Assembly: GCF_004125265.1 (NCBI RefSeq) | Contig: NZ_RDTE01000003.1 | Location: 6,944,001 to 7,008,000, forward strand | Source of the DNA: Streptomyces lydicus | Lineage (GTDB): Bacteria; Actinomycetota; Actinomycetes; Streptomycetales; Streptomycetaceae | Length of the DNA: 64,000 nucleotides | Reading direction: 5' to 3' | In this document: positions 16,866 through 25,437 of the stretch, piece after piece | How positions within the stretch are numbered: position 1 is the stretch's first letter | Layout of the letters: the number at the start of each line of letters is the position of its first letter | Translations under genes and position numbers: made by a program | Notes under the pieces: model-generated | Told to the model about the DNA's origin: nothing | Seen by the model: the letters and a program-made list of their open reading frames with translations, nothing else | Databases searched by the model: none

Positions 16866-18410
16866 GTGACAGCAGCAGCACCAGTCTGGAGCGTCGATCC
16901 CCGAACCGGGAAGCAGCGCGAACAGGTCGCGGTGGAGGCCACGGCCGACGAGGTGGACACCGTGGTCCGCGCCGCCCACGCGGTCCGGGACGCGCTCGCC
17001 GACCGCGCCGTACGCGCCACGCTGCTGCGCCGCGCCGCCGATCTGCTCGACGACGCGGGCGAGGCGGTCATCGAGGCCGCCGACGCCGAGACCGCGCTCG
17101 GCCCCGGCCGGCTCACCGGCGAACTCGACCGCACCACCTACCAGTTGCGGGCCTTCGCGGACCTCGTACAGGAGGGCGCGTTCCTCGACGTACGGATCGA
17201 CCACGCCGACCCCGGCCTCACCCCGCCCCGGCCCGACCTGCGCCGTTACAAGGTTCCGCTGGGCCCCGTCGCGGTCTACTCCGCCAGCAACTTCCCGCTC
17301 GCCTTCTCGGTGCCGGGCGGCGACACCGCCAGCGCCCTCGCGGCCGGCTGCCCCGTCGTCGTCAAGGCACACCCGGACCACCCGGCCACCTCCGAGCTGT
17401 GTGCCGCGCTGCTGCGCCGCGCCGCCGCCGAGGCCGGTCTGCCGGAGGGCGTGCTGAGCCTGGTCCACGGCTTCCAGGCCGGTATCGACCTGGTGCGCCA
17501 TCCGCTGGTCACCGCGGCCGGGTTCACCGGCTCGGTGCGCGGCGGCCGCGCCCTGTACGACGCGGCCGCGGCCCGCCCGCACCCCATCCCCTTCCACGGC
17601 GAGCTGGGCAGCCTCAACCCCGTCGTGATCACCGAGGCCGCGGCCGCGGAGCGCGCCGAGCAGATCGGCGCCGGCCTGGCCGGTGCGATGACGCTCGGCG
17701 TGGGCCAGTTCTGCGTCAAGCCGGGCCTGGTCCTGGCGCCCGACGGTGAGAGCGGCGAGCGGCTGCTGACGGCGCTGACCGACGCGGTCAGCGACACCGA
17801 GGCCGGGGTGCTGCTCGACCACCGGATGCGGCAGGCGTTCCTCGACGGTGTCCGCACCCGCGCCGAGCTCCCCGGCGTCGAGGTGCCGGTGACCCCGGGT
17901 GCGGGCAGCGAGCACACCGTCAGCGCCGGCTTCCTCTCCGTGCCGGCCGCCCGCCTCGCCGCCGAAGGGCCGCACGACCTCCTCCTGGAGGAGTGCTTCG
18001 GCCCGGTCACCGTCGTCGCCCGCTACACCGACGAGGCCGAGATCGGCGCCGTACTCGCCCGGTTGCCCGGCAACCTCTCCGCGACCCTGCACCTCGGCGA
18101 CGCGGAGAGCGCCGGCCACGACGACGGGGGCCGCGGCGCCCGGCTGCTGGCCGAGGTCACCCCGCTCGCCGGCCGGGTGGTCGTCAACGGCTGGCCGACC
18201 GGGGTCGCCGTCGCCCCTGCCCAGCACCACGGCGGCCCCTACCCGGCGACGACCTCCACCTCGACCTCCGTCGGCGGCACCGCCGTCGAACGCTGGCTGC
18301 GCCCGGTCGCCTACCAGAACACCCCGCCCGCGCTGCTGCCGCCCGAGCTGCGCGAGGACAACCCGCTCGGTCTGCCGCGCCGCGTCGACGACCGCGCCGA
18401 GGGCGCGTAG
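16866..18410 (+). CDS. NADP-type aldehyde dehydrogenase (ketoglutarate-semialdehyde type)
   Basis: A 514-residue aldehyde dehydrogenase. Visible motifs are SASNFPLAFS, VVKAHPDHP, GFTGSVRGGRAL, the HGELGSLNPV general-base Glu, the catalytic Cys in GVGQFCVKPG, and EECFGPVTV. The layout matches 2,5-dioxovalerate (alpha-ketoglutarate semialdehyde) dehydrogenases, which finish oxidative sugar-acid degradation. The GTG at 16866 has a GGGAGGA SD. Regulation by the divergent IclR gene is inferred from arrangement. The stop codon lies in a 34-bp tandem duplication. Confidence 0.85.
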   Translation: MTAAAPVWSVDPRTGKQREQVAVEATADEVDTVVRAAHAVRDALADRAVRATLLRRAADLLDDAGEAVIEAADAETALGPGRLTGELDRTTYQLRAFADLVQEGAFLDVRIDHADPGLTPPRPDLRRYKVPLGPVAVYSASNFPLAFSVPGGDTASALAAGCPVVVKAHPDHPATSELCAALLRRAAAEAGLPEGVLSLVHGFQAGIDLVRHPLVTAAGFTGSVRGGRALYDAAAARPHPIPFHGELGSLNPVVITEAAAAERAEQIGAGLAGAMTLGVGQFCVKPGLVLAPDGESGERLLTALTDAVSDTEAGVLLDHRMRQAFLDGVRTRAELPGVEVPVTPGAGSEHTVSAGFLSVPAARLAAEGPHDLLLEECFGPVTVVARYTDEAEIGAVLARLPGNLSATLHLGDAESAGHDDGGRGARLLAEVTPLAGRVVVNGWPTGVAVAPAQHHGGPYPATTSTSTSVGGTAVERWLRPVAYQNTPPALLPPELREDNPLGLPRRVDDRAEGA

Positions 18411-18473
18411 AACCGCGCTCCCGACCACCGCCGAGGGCTCGTAGAACCGCGCTCCCGACCACCGCCGGGGGCC
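18406..18473. repeat. 34-bp tandem duplication over the aldehyde dehydrogenase stop
   Basis: The segment starting CGTAGAACCGCGCTCCCGAC at 18406 is repeated at 18440, with about 28 identical bases. The first copy carries the stop codon; the second lies in the spacer before the convergent methyltransferase. It looks like a recent slippage duplication. Confidence 0.85.
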
Positions 18474-18497
18474 CCTTTCCCCTTTCCCCTTTCCCCC

Positions 18498-19193
18498 TCA
18501 CCCTGACGCCGGCCCCGGCGACGGCTCCGGCCCCGCCGCGTCCGGCTCCCTCAGGGCAACGATCTGCAGCCGCTCCGCCGTCCGCCCGTCCAGCGTGCCC
18601 ACCACACCGGTCCGCTCCTTCCGCACCGAGAAACCGGCCTCCCGCAGCAGCCCGCGCAGCCGCTGTGGCGGATGGTGCCGGAACACCCCGCCATCGGGCG
18701 TCTCGAAGACCCCGTACGTCCCGTAGCGCTCCGCGAACCGGGCATAGCGCTCCCGGTTGAGCGCATCGCCCTGCAGCGGCACATCGCTCAGGTACACCAC
18801 CCCACCGGGCCGCACCAGCCGTCCCAGCTCCCCGGCGATCGCCGTCTGGTCCGCGTCCGCGGGCACGCAGGTGAGCACGGCGAACAGCAGCGCCGCATCG
18901 AAGCTGCCGTCCTCGAACGGCAGCGGGAACCCGGGACACCGCATGAGCGCCAGCTCCGGATGCTCCCGCCGCCCCCGCGCGATCAGCGCCGCCGAGACAT
19001 CCACCCCACGCACCGCCCCGTACCCGAGCCCGGCCAGCTCGGCGGTCAGCCGCCCGTACCCGCACCCGTAGTCCAGCACCCGCGCGCTCCGCGGCACATA
19101 GGCGTCCAGCAGCACCGGATCGAGCGGATGGGTAAAGGTCTTGGCGGACCCGGTTGTCTCCCAGAACCCGAGAAATCCCTGTGGCGAGGTCAT
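18498..19193 (-). CDS. Class I SAM-dependent methyltransferase
   Basis: A 231-residue methyltransferase with the SAM motif VLDYGCGYGRLT near residue 42, the acidic GVDVSAALI motif and RPGGVVYLSD. Its compact form, with HHPPQRLRGLLREAGF near the C-terminus, matches small-molecule methyltransferases of the Methyltransf_11/25 group. The substrate is unknown. It is convergent with the aldehyde dehydrogenase and divergent from the DsbA-family gene. Confidence 0.82.
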   Translation of the reverse strand: MTSPQGFLGFWETTGSAKTFTHPLDPVLLDAYVPRSARVLDYGCGYGRLTAELAGLGYGAVRGVDVSAALIARGRREHPELALMRCPGFPLPFEDGSFDAALLFAVLTCVPADADQTAIAGELGRLVRPGGVVYLSDVPLQGDALNRERYARFAERYGTYGVFETPDGGVFRHHPPQRLRGLLREAGFSVRKERTGVVGTLDGRTAERLQIVALREPDAAGPEPSPGPASG

Positions 19194-19333
19194 GCCCGGA
19201 CGCTACCCACGGAACAGGCTGCCGGCCCCCGGGAAACCGGTGGGCCGGACCGCTGCGGCGGGACGGCCCCGGGAATACCCCGCCGCCAGCCGAGGTTCCA
19301 CCCGCACACACCCCTCACGAGGAAAGTCAGCTC

Positions 19334-20038
19334 ATGCGCGTCGAAATCTGGTCCGACATCGCCTGTCCCTGGTGCTACATCGGCAAGGCCCGCTTCGAGG
19401 CCGGGCTCGCCGCCTTTGCGCATCGTGACGGTGTCGAGGTGGTGCACCGTTCCTTCGAGCTGGACCCGAAGGCGCCGGCCGCCACCGATGTCCCCGTGCT
19501 CGACATGCTCGCCACGAAGTACGGGGTGAGCCGTGAGCAGGCCGAGGCGATGGAGGCCCGGGTCGCCGGGGCGGCGGCGGGGGAGGGGCTGGACTACCGC
19601 TCCGACCGGATCCACGGCAACACCTTCGACCTGCACCGGCTGCTGCACGCCGCCGCCGCGCACGGCGTGCAGAATGCCGTGCTGAACGCCTTCTACCGCG
19701 CCAACTTCGCCGAGGCCAGGAGGCTCGGTGACCCCGCCGTGCTCCGCGAGACCGCCGTCGGTGCGGGGCTGCCCGCCGAGGAGGCCGACCGGGTGCTCGC
19801 CGACCCCGGGGCGTACGCGCAGGAGGTGCGCGCCGATGAGCGTGCAGCCGCGGAGCTCGGCGCGACGGGTGTGCCGTTCTTCGTCATCGACCGCCGTTAC
19901 GGCATCTCCGGCGGGCAGCCCGCCGAGGTCTTCCGGCAGGCCCTGGAGCGCGCGCACGCCGACGGCGCGGAGCTGATACCGGCGGGCGGCGAGGCCGGGG
20001 TGTGCGGTGACGACGGTTGCGCGGTGCCGGGGGAGTGA
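19334..20038 (+). CDS. DsbA-family (FrnE-type) dithiol oxidoreductase
   Basis: A 234-residue cytoplasmic thioredoxin-fold protein of the FrnE/DsbA group. The active site CPWC lies at residues 10-13 (DIACPWCYIGK), followed by the helical insertion and the cis-Pro loop GVPFFVID with GISGGQP. No signal peptide. FrnE-type proteins act in thiol-disulfide isomerisation, sometimes linked to polyketide pathways or oxidative stress. The C-terminal tail adds a pair of Cys residues (VCGDDGC). The ATG at 19334 has a GAGGAAAG SD. Confidence 0.88.
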   Translation: MRVEIWSDIACPWCYIGKARFEAGLAAFAHRDGVEVVHRSFELDPKAPAATDVPVLDMLATKYGVSREQAEAMEARVAGAAAGEGLDYRSDRIHGNTFDLHRLLHAAAAHGVQNAVLNAFYRANFAEARRLGDPAVLRETAVGAGLPAEEADRVLADPGAYAQEVRADERAAAELGATGVPFFVIDRRYGISGGQPAEVFRQALERAHADGAELIPAGGEAGVCGDDGCAVPGE

Positions 20039-20272
20039 GCGTGTGCCGGCCTGCCCGAGCTGTGTGCCGGTCTGTCCTAGCTGCGTAACGGCCCACCCTC
20101 CCCGCCGCGCACCGGTCCGCCCGGGCCGCGTAACGGCCCGCCCCCACCGCGCACCGGCCCGCGCCCGCACCAGCCGACGCGGGCCTCGCCCCCGCGCGGC
20201 CCCCCCAGACGCGTTGGCGGGATACGGCCCCGGTCATGGACGCGCCGGGGGATCACCGCGCACAGTGGGGGC

Positions 20273-21334
20273 ATGCAGCGACGTGCGTCACTCGGCGGGG
20301 ACGAGTTCGAGCCCCGGACGACCTATCTGAACTCCGCCTCCAGCGGGCTCCTCCCGGCGCGCAGTGCCGCCGCGCTGCGTGCTGCCGTCGGGGAATCCGT
20401 TTCCCACGGCACCATGGGCCGCGACTACTTCGCCGCCGCCCATGCCTCGCGTGCCGCCTTCGCCCGGCTGCTGGACGTGCCCGCCGAGCGTGTTGCCGTC
20501 GGCAGTTCGGTCGCGGTGCAGTCCGCGTTCGTCGCCGGCTCGCTCCCGGCCGGTGCCGAAGTGCTCGCCCCCGAGGGCGACTTCAGCTCGCTGCTCAATC
20601 CGTTCGCCGCCCACCCGGGGATCAAGCTGCGCACCGTGCCGCTGGAGGCGCTTGCCGATGCGGTGCGCCCCGGCACCGCGCTGGTCGCCTTCAGCGCCGT
20701 GCAGTCGCTGGACGGGCGGATCGCCGAGATGGCGGCGGTCCGCGAGGCGGCGCGGGCCCACGGGGCGCGTACCTACCTCGACGTCACCCAGGCCGCCGGC
20801 TGGCTGCCGCTGCGCGCCGCCGACTTCGACTTCGTCGTCGCCGGGGCCTTCAAGTGGCTGCTGTGCCCGCGTGGGACGACCTTCATGGCGTTCGGAGGGG
20901 ACATCGGGCGGGGCGGGGAGTGGCCCGCCGCCCTGCACGCCGGCTGGGTCGCCGGCGAGGACCTCGGCGCATCCAACTACGGCCCGATCCGGCCGGCGGC
21001 CGACGCCCGGCGTTTCGACGAACCGCACGCCTACCTCTCCTATGTGGGCGCCGAGCAGTCCCTCGGCCTCCTCGGAGAGCTGGGGGTGGCGGCCGTCCAC
21101 GCCCACAACACCGCACTCGCCGACCACTATCGCGCGGGCCTGGCCGACCGCGGTCTGACGCCCTGCCCCGCGCCCGGCTCGGCGATCGTCTCCACCCCCG
21201 GGATCGCGGACGCGGAGCAGCGGCTGACCGAGGCGGGGGTGCGGGTCTCGGTGCGCGGCGGGCTGCTCCGCGCGGCCTTCCACCTCTACAACTCGACGGA
21301 CGACGTGGACCGGTTGCTGGCCCTGCTGAGGTAG
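20273..21334 (+). CDS. Class V PLP-dependent aminotransferase
   Basis: A 353-residue aminotransferase class V/cysteine-desulfurase-fold protein. It begins with the typical YLNSASSGLLP strand and has YLDVTQAAGWLP with the Asp that holds the PLP pyridine N, and the Schiff-base Lys in GAFKWLLCPRG. These fit the group also containing isopenicillin-epimerase-like proteins; the substrate is unknown. The 230 bp upstream (20040-20272) contain degenerate GTGTGCCGG and CGTAACGGCC repeats but no gene. A shared bidirectional terminator separates it from ectD. Confidence 0.82.
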   Translation: MQRRASLGGDEFEPRTTYLNSASSGLLPARSAAALRAAVGESVSHGTMGRDYFAAAHASRAAFARLLDVPAERVAVGSSVAVQSAFVAGSLPAGAEVLAPEGDFSSLLNPFAAHPGIKLRTVPLEALADAVRPGTALVAFSAVQSLDGRIAEMAAVREAARAHGARTYLDVTQAAGWLPLRAADFDFVVAGAFKWLLCPRGTTFMAFGGDIGRGGEWPAALHAGWVAGEDLGASNYGPIRPAADARRFDEPHAYLSYVGAEQSLGLLGELGVAAVHAHNTALADHYRAGLADRGLTPCPAPGSAIVSTPGIADAEQRLTEAGVRVSVRGGLLRAAFHLYNSTDDVDRLLALLR

Positions 21335-21377
21335 CCCGGCCCCGCACACACCAGCCCGCCCCCCCCCGCACACACGA

Positions 21378-21417
21378 GCGCGGCCGCCGCACAGACCCTG
21401 CTGTGCGGCGGCCGCGC
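21378..21417. terminator. Bidirectional 17-bp terminator between aminotransferase and ectD
   Basis: A perfect 17-bp stem (21378-21394 with 21401-21417, 6-nt loop) lies between two converging genes, 43 bp past one stop and 20 bp past the other. Confidence 0.85.
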
Positions 21418-21436
21418 CACCCGTACTGCGCCGTGC

Positions 21437-22336
21437 CTACTTCACCGGCGTGAAGTCCCGGGCTCCGATGTACTCGGGGCGCCGGACCGGCGCCGCGAAG
21501 GGCTCCACCGCTTCGTTGTCCACGCTGTTGAAGACGATGAAGACATTGCTGCGCGGGTACGGCGTGATGTTGTCACCCGAGCCGTGCATGGCATTGCAGT
21601 CGAACCAGGTCGCCGAGCCGGCCTTGCCGGTGAAGAGACGGATGCCGTGCTTGTCCGCCATCTTCGTCAGCACCTCGTCCGACGGGATGCCGGCGTCCTG
21701 CATCTGCAGCGACCGCTTGTAGTTGTCCTTCGGCGTCTCACCCTCACAGCCCACGAAGTGCTGGTGCGAGCCGGGCATGATCATCAAGCCGCCGTTGGTG
21801 TCGTAGTTCTCCGTCAGAGCGATCGAGACCGACACGGTGCGCATATTCGGCAGACCGTCCTCGGCGTGCCAGGTCTCGAAGTCCGAGTGCCAGTAGAAGC
21901 CGGAGGCACCGAAGCCCGGTTTCACATTGATCCGCGACTGGTGGACGTAGACGTCCGAGCCGAGGATCTGACGGGCACGGCCGACCACACGCGGGTCGGA
22001 GACCAGCTTGGCGAACACCTCACTGATCTTGTGCACCTCGAACACGGTCCGCACGTCCTGGGACTTCGGCTCGACGATGGAGCGCGGGTCGGCGCGCATC
22101 GTCGGGTCGAGGACGAGACGGTCCAGTTCGGCGCGGTACACCGCGACTTCTTCCGCCGTGAGCAGTTCTCCGATGGCGAAAAAGCCGTCACGTTCGAAGT
22201 CGCTCAGCTCGGACGGCGCGAACGGGCCGGCCGCTCCGGGCTGCGACCACACCACCGGGTCCTTCCGCGGGGTGATGACCTCAGCGGTCCCACGGGTCGG
22301 GTACAGGTCGGCGGTGCGCTCGGGTGCGGTGGTCAT
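21437..22336 (-). CDS. ectD: Ectoine 5-hydroxylase
   Basis: A 299-residue Fe(II)/2-oxoglutarate dioxygenase converting ectoine to 5-hydroxyectoine. The iron ligands are visible as YWHSDFETWH (His-x-Asp near residue 150) and the distal His in CNAMHGSGDN; the MIMPGSHQHFVGC segment is an EctD signature. The ATG at 22336 has an AGGAAGG SD. It is the last gene of ectABCD, 97 bp behind ectC. The product protects against heat and osmotic stress in addition to ectoine. Confidence 0.96.
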   Translation of the reverse strand: MTTAPERTADLYPTRGTAEVITPRKDPVVWSQPGAAGPFAPSELSDFERDGFFAIGELLTAEEVAVYRAELDRLVLDPTMRADPRSIVEPKSQDVRTVFEVHKISEVFAKLVSDPRVVGRARQILGSDVYVHQSRINVKPGFGASGFYWHSDFETWHAEDGLPNMRTVSVSIALTENYDTNGGLMIMPGSHQHFVGCEGETPKDNYKRSLQMQDAGIPSDEVLTKMADKHGIRLFTGKAGSATWFDCNAMHGSGDNITPYPRSNVFIVFNSVDNEAVEPFAAPVRRPEYIGARDFTPVK

Positions 22337-22433
22337 GGTGTTGCCTTCCTCTCCTCTCGTACGGGCTCTGGCTTCCGTGCGTGTGGGCGTGCCTTCCTCA
22401 TCTGCCGGACGGGGCAGGCGGGTGCCGATCGCC

Positions 22434-22850
22434 TCAGACCGTCTCGGCCTCGGGCTCCGGCTCGGTGAGCAACGGGTAGACCCCGTTCTCGTCGTGGTCC
22501 TCGCGGCCGGTGACCGGCGGGTTGAAGACACAGACGCAGCGGAAGTCCTTCTTGATCCGCATGGTGTGCTTCTCGTGCCCGTCGAGCAGGTACATCGTGC
22601 CCGGCGTGATGATGTGCTTCTCGCCGGTCTCGTCGTTCGTGAGCTCGGCCTCGCCCTCTACGCAGAGTACGGCTTCGATGTGGTTCGCGTACCACATCGA
22701 GGTCTCCGTACCGGCGTACAGGGTGGTCTCGTGCAGCGAGAAGCCGACGCGCTCCTTGGCGAGCACGATGCGCTTGCTCTCCCAGGTGCCCGACTTGGCC
22801 TTGACGTGGCGGTCGGTGCCTTCGATGTCCTTGAAGGATCGGACGATCAC
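22434..22850 (-). CDS. ectC: L-ectoine synthase
   Basis: A 138-residue cupin enzyme that cyclises N-gamma-acetyl-diaminobutyrate to ectoine. The MIVRSFKDIEGTDR start, the SMWYANHIEAVLCVEGE cupin motif and TPGTMYLLDGHEKH are characteristic. The start is a GTG at 22850 with an AAGG SD 12 bases upstream. It follows ectB by 46 bp. Confidence 0.96.
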   Translation of the reverse strand: MIVRSFKDIEGTDRHVKAKSGTWESKRIVLAKERVGFSLHETTLYAGTETSMWYANHIEAVLCVEGEAELTNDETGEKHIITPGTMYLLDGHEKHTMRIKKDFRCVCVFNPPVTGREDHDENGVYPLLTEPEPEAETV

Positions 22851-22896
22851 GGTGACTCGGTGCCTTTCTGTGGAACGGTAAGGGGCTCTGGAGTGG

Positions 22897-24165
22897 TCAG
22901 ACGCAGTCGCGGACCGCGCGGGCGAGGATCCGAAGGCCCTCGTCCAGCTCCTCGGGGGTGGTCGTCAGTGCGGGCAGCAGCTTGACGACCTCGCTCTCCG
23001 GGCCGGAGGTCTCGATCAGCAGACCCAGCTCGAAGGCGCGCTTGGCAATCTTGTCGGCGAGGGGCTTGTCGTTGAGCTCCATGCCCCACACCAGACCGCG
23101 GCCGCGGTACTCGGCGATGGCGTCCGGGTGCTCCTCGGCGATGGCCTTGAGGTGTGCTTCGACGATCTCACCGCGGGCGAGAGTCTGCTTCTCCATCTGG
23201 CCGTCGGCCCAGTAGGTGTCCAGCGTCGCGGCGGCGGTGACGAACGCCGGGTTGTTGCCGCGGAAGGTGCCGTTGTGCTCGCCCGGCTCCCAGATGTCCA
23301 GCTCAGGCTTGAACAGGGTGAGCGCGAGCGGCAGGCCGTAGCCGCTGATGGACTTCGAGACGGTGACGATGTCCGGCACGATGCCCGCCTCCTCGAAGGA
23401 GAAGAAGGCACCCGTACGGCCGCAGCCCATCTGGATGTCGTCGACGATGAGCAGCATGTCCCAGCGCTCGCACAGGTCGGCGAGGGCGCGCAGCCACTCG
23501 GGACGGGCGACGTTGATGCCGCCCTCGCCCTGGACCGTCTCGACGATCACGGCGGCGGGGGTATTCAGGCCGGAGCCCTGGTCCTCCAGCAGCCGCTCGA
23601 ACCACAGGAAGTCCGGGTAGGTGCCGTCGAGGTAGTTGTCGAACGGCATCGGGGTGCCGTGCACCAGCGGGATACCGGCGCCGGCCCGCTTCATGGAGTT
23701 ACCGGTGACGGCGAGCGCGCCCAGCGACATGCCGTGGAAGGCGTTGGTGAAGGACACGATCGACTCGCGGCCCTTGACCTTACGGGCCAGTTTGAGCGCG
23801 GCCTCGACGGAGTTGGCGCCCGTCGGGCCCGGGAACATGACCTTGTAGGGCAGGTCACGGGGCCGCAGGATGATGTTCTGGAACGACTCCAGGAACGCCC
23901 GCTTGGCCGTGGTGGACATGTCCAGGCCGTGGGTGACGCCGTCCCGCTCGATGTAGTCGATCAGAGCGCGTTTGAGCACGGGGTTGTTGTGGCCGTAGTT
24001 GAGCGAGCCGGCCCCTGCGAAGAAGTCGAGGTAGGTGTGGCCGTCCTCGTCGGTCATGCGGCTGCCCTGCGCGCGGTCGAAGACGGTGGGCCAGCTGCGG
24101 CAGTAGCTGCGGACCTCCGACTCCACGGTCTCGAAGACGCTCAGATCGGGCTGGGTGATGGTCAC
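22897..24165 (-). CDS. ectB: Diaminobutyrate--2-oxoglutarate transaminase
   Basis: A 422-residue class III aminotransferase making L-2,4-diaminobutyrate from aspartate semialdehyde and glutamate. It shows FPGPTGANSVEAALKLARK, the IVDDIQMGCGRTG segment and the PLP Lys in VSKSISGYGLPL. The start is GTG at 24165 with an AGGAG SD at 7 bases. The 138-bp gap after ectA is the longest in the operon and can fold into GC-rich hairpins, but no terminator is obvious. Confidence 0.96.
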   Translation of the reverse strand: MTITQPDLSVFETVESEVRSYCRSWPTVFDRAQGSRMTDEDGHTYLDFFAGAGSLNYGHNNPVLKRALIDYIERDGVTHGLDMSTTAKRAFLESFQNIILRPRDLPYKVMFPGPTGANSVEAALKLARKVKGRESIVSFTNAFHGMSLGALAVTGNSMKRAGAGIPLVHGTPMPFDNYLDGTYPDFLWFERLLEDQGSGLNTPAAVIVETVQGEGGINVARPEWLRALADLCERWDMLLIVDDIQMGCGRTGAFFSFEEAGIVPDIVTVSKSISGYGLPLALTLFKPELDIWEPGEHNGTFRGNNPAFVTAAATLDTYWADGQMEKQTLARGEIVEAHLKAIAEEHPDAIAEYRGRGLVWGMELNDKPLADKIAKRAFELGLLIETSGPESEVVKLLPALTTTPEELDEGLRILARAVRDCV

Positions 24166-24303
24166 AACATGCTCCTGGGAGATGAGTGGCGAAAAGGATC
24201 AGGAAGTCTGTGGGGCTGGGCGGTGCCGGCGGTGTCGCGTGGGTGTGGTGCCGGGTCCCGCATGGCCGCTGCGGCGCGGTGGCCGCGCGGTCCTTGGGTG
24301 GCG

Positions 24304-24870
24304 TCAGTGCTCCGGGCGGGCCGGTGGACCGAACGGGCCGATGAGGTGCAGCACCTCCGGCTCGTGGCCCTGCTCGGGGAACAGCCCCGCATCGAAGAGC
24401 ACCTCGCGCTTGATCGGCACTGAGTGCCGCTCGGCGAAGGACGCGAACAACCGGTTGGATGCGGCGTTGTCGGGGGTGATGGTGGTCTCGACGAAGCGCA
24501 TGCCCAGCTCGTCCCCGGCACGGGCGGCGAGCCCGTCCAGGAGTGCGGCCGCCAGCCCCTGGCCACGGTGCGCGTCGTCGACGGCTACCTGCCAGACGAC
24601 GAGGGTCTCCGGGCGCTCGGGGCGGATGTATCCGGTGACGAAAGCGGCCGGCTCGCCCTCTGTGTCACGGGCGACGACAGAGGTGGCGGCGAAGTCGCGA
24701 CACCACAGGAGGTAGCTGTACGAGGAGTTGAGGTCCAGCGTCTTCGAGTCGCGGGCGATACGCCAGATCGCGGCTCCGTCCTCCACGCGTGGGGTGTCGA
24801 GCTTGAAGCCCTCCGGCAATTCTCTGATATCGCTTCGGGCACCTGCATGGTCTGCTTGTGCGGCGGTCAT
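24304..24870 (-). CDS. ectA: Diaminobutyrate N-gamma-acetyltransferase
   Basis: A 188-residue GNAT acetyltransferase, the second step of ectoine synthesis. It has the EctA core DLNSSYSYLLWCRDF, the acetyl-CoA loop AVDDAHRGQGLAAALLDGL and ETTITPDNAASNRLF. The ATG at 24870 has no SD; it is preceded by an AT-rich stretch containing TAAATT eight bases before the ATG, so the message may be leaderless or nearly so. It is the first gene of the ectABCD operon. Confidence 0.95.
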   Translation of the reverse strand: MTAAQADHAGARSDIRELPEGFKLDTPRVEDGAAIWRIARDSKTLDLNSSYSYLLWCRDFAATSVVARDTEGEPAAFVTGYIRPERPETLVVWQVAVDDAHRGQGLAAALLDGLAARAGDELGMRFVETTITPDNAASNRLFASFAERHSVPIKREVLFDAGLFPEQGHEPEVLHLIGPFGPPARPEH

Positions 24871-24878
24871 AGAAATTA

Positions 24879-24884
24879 AATTTA
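24879..24884 (-). promoter_or_regulatory. Possible -10 element for ectA
   Basis: On the minus strand TAAATT lies 8 bases before the ectA ATG, in the most AT-rich stretch nearby, and no SD is present. This fits a -10 box giving a leaderless transcript. The -35 region is not recognisable, so an alternative sigma factor is possible. Confidence 0.4.
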
Positions 24885-25425
24885 CCCAGGGAAAAAGGAA
24901 ATTGCATCGTGGGCAGGGGTTACACAAGCGCCGAAGATGTGTTATCGCGCGGGGGCGCCCGTACGCGCGATCCCACCGCCGGATGTCCCGATTTGACCGG
25001 GATGTTCGGGGCGAAACGGACACGTTGTGTAGTCGGTCACAGCTCCGTAACACCGATGAGATCCGTCCGAATTGCGGAACTTGCCACTAGCAAAATCTTG
25101 GCGTTTGGGGTGCGGAAAAGCGGGCAGAAGAATACGGGAAGCTGTACGCACGGGTAATTGGGAATTCGCCCCCGGAAGGCTGGGCGTAAGGCCCATCGAA
25201 ACCTGCTCGGCACATCGATGGCAAGACCCGTAAGAACATGCGCGAGATGATGTCCGCAAGCGTGCGGAGAACGTCGGCGGAAGTGTGCGCAGAACGTGCG
25301 GAAGCTGTACGGAGAGCGACCGCGGAGAAAAGCGCGGCGCGGCTGCGGCTATCCCGGGAAACGGCGGGGGAATGCCGCCTTGCGGCCGGTGTGACCGTAC
25401 GGGTCACAGCGGCGGTGACGCCGCC

Positions 25426-25431
25426 TACAGT
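25426..25431 (+). promoter_or_regulatory. -10-like box of a leaderless amidohydrolase message
   Basis: TACAGT ends six bases before the ATG at 25438, so transcription would begin at or next to the start codon. No SD precedes the ATG, which agrees with leaderless translation. Confidence 0.5.
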
Positions 25432-25437
25432 GCCCCT

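Larger units (their letters stand above)
24871..25437. other. 567-bp divergent regulatory region, ectA/amidohydrolase
   Basis: No credible gene here. The region is clearly lower in GC than its surroundings, fitting regulatory DNA for the stress-induced ectoine operon. It ends at the amidohydrolase start with a TACAGT -10-like box. Confidence 0.6.

Noticed and set aside
20040..20272. Gene in the spacer before the aminotransferase
   Set aside because: Only degenerate GTGTGCCGG/CGTAACGGCC repeats with frames lacking SDs; no conserved protein recognised.
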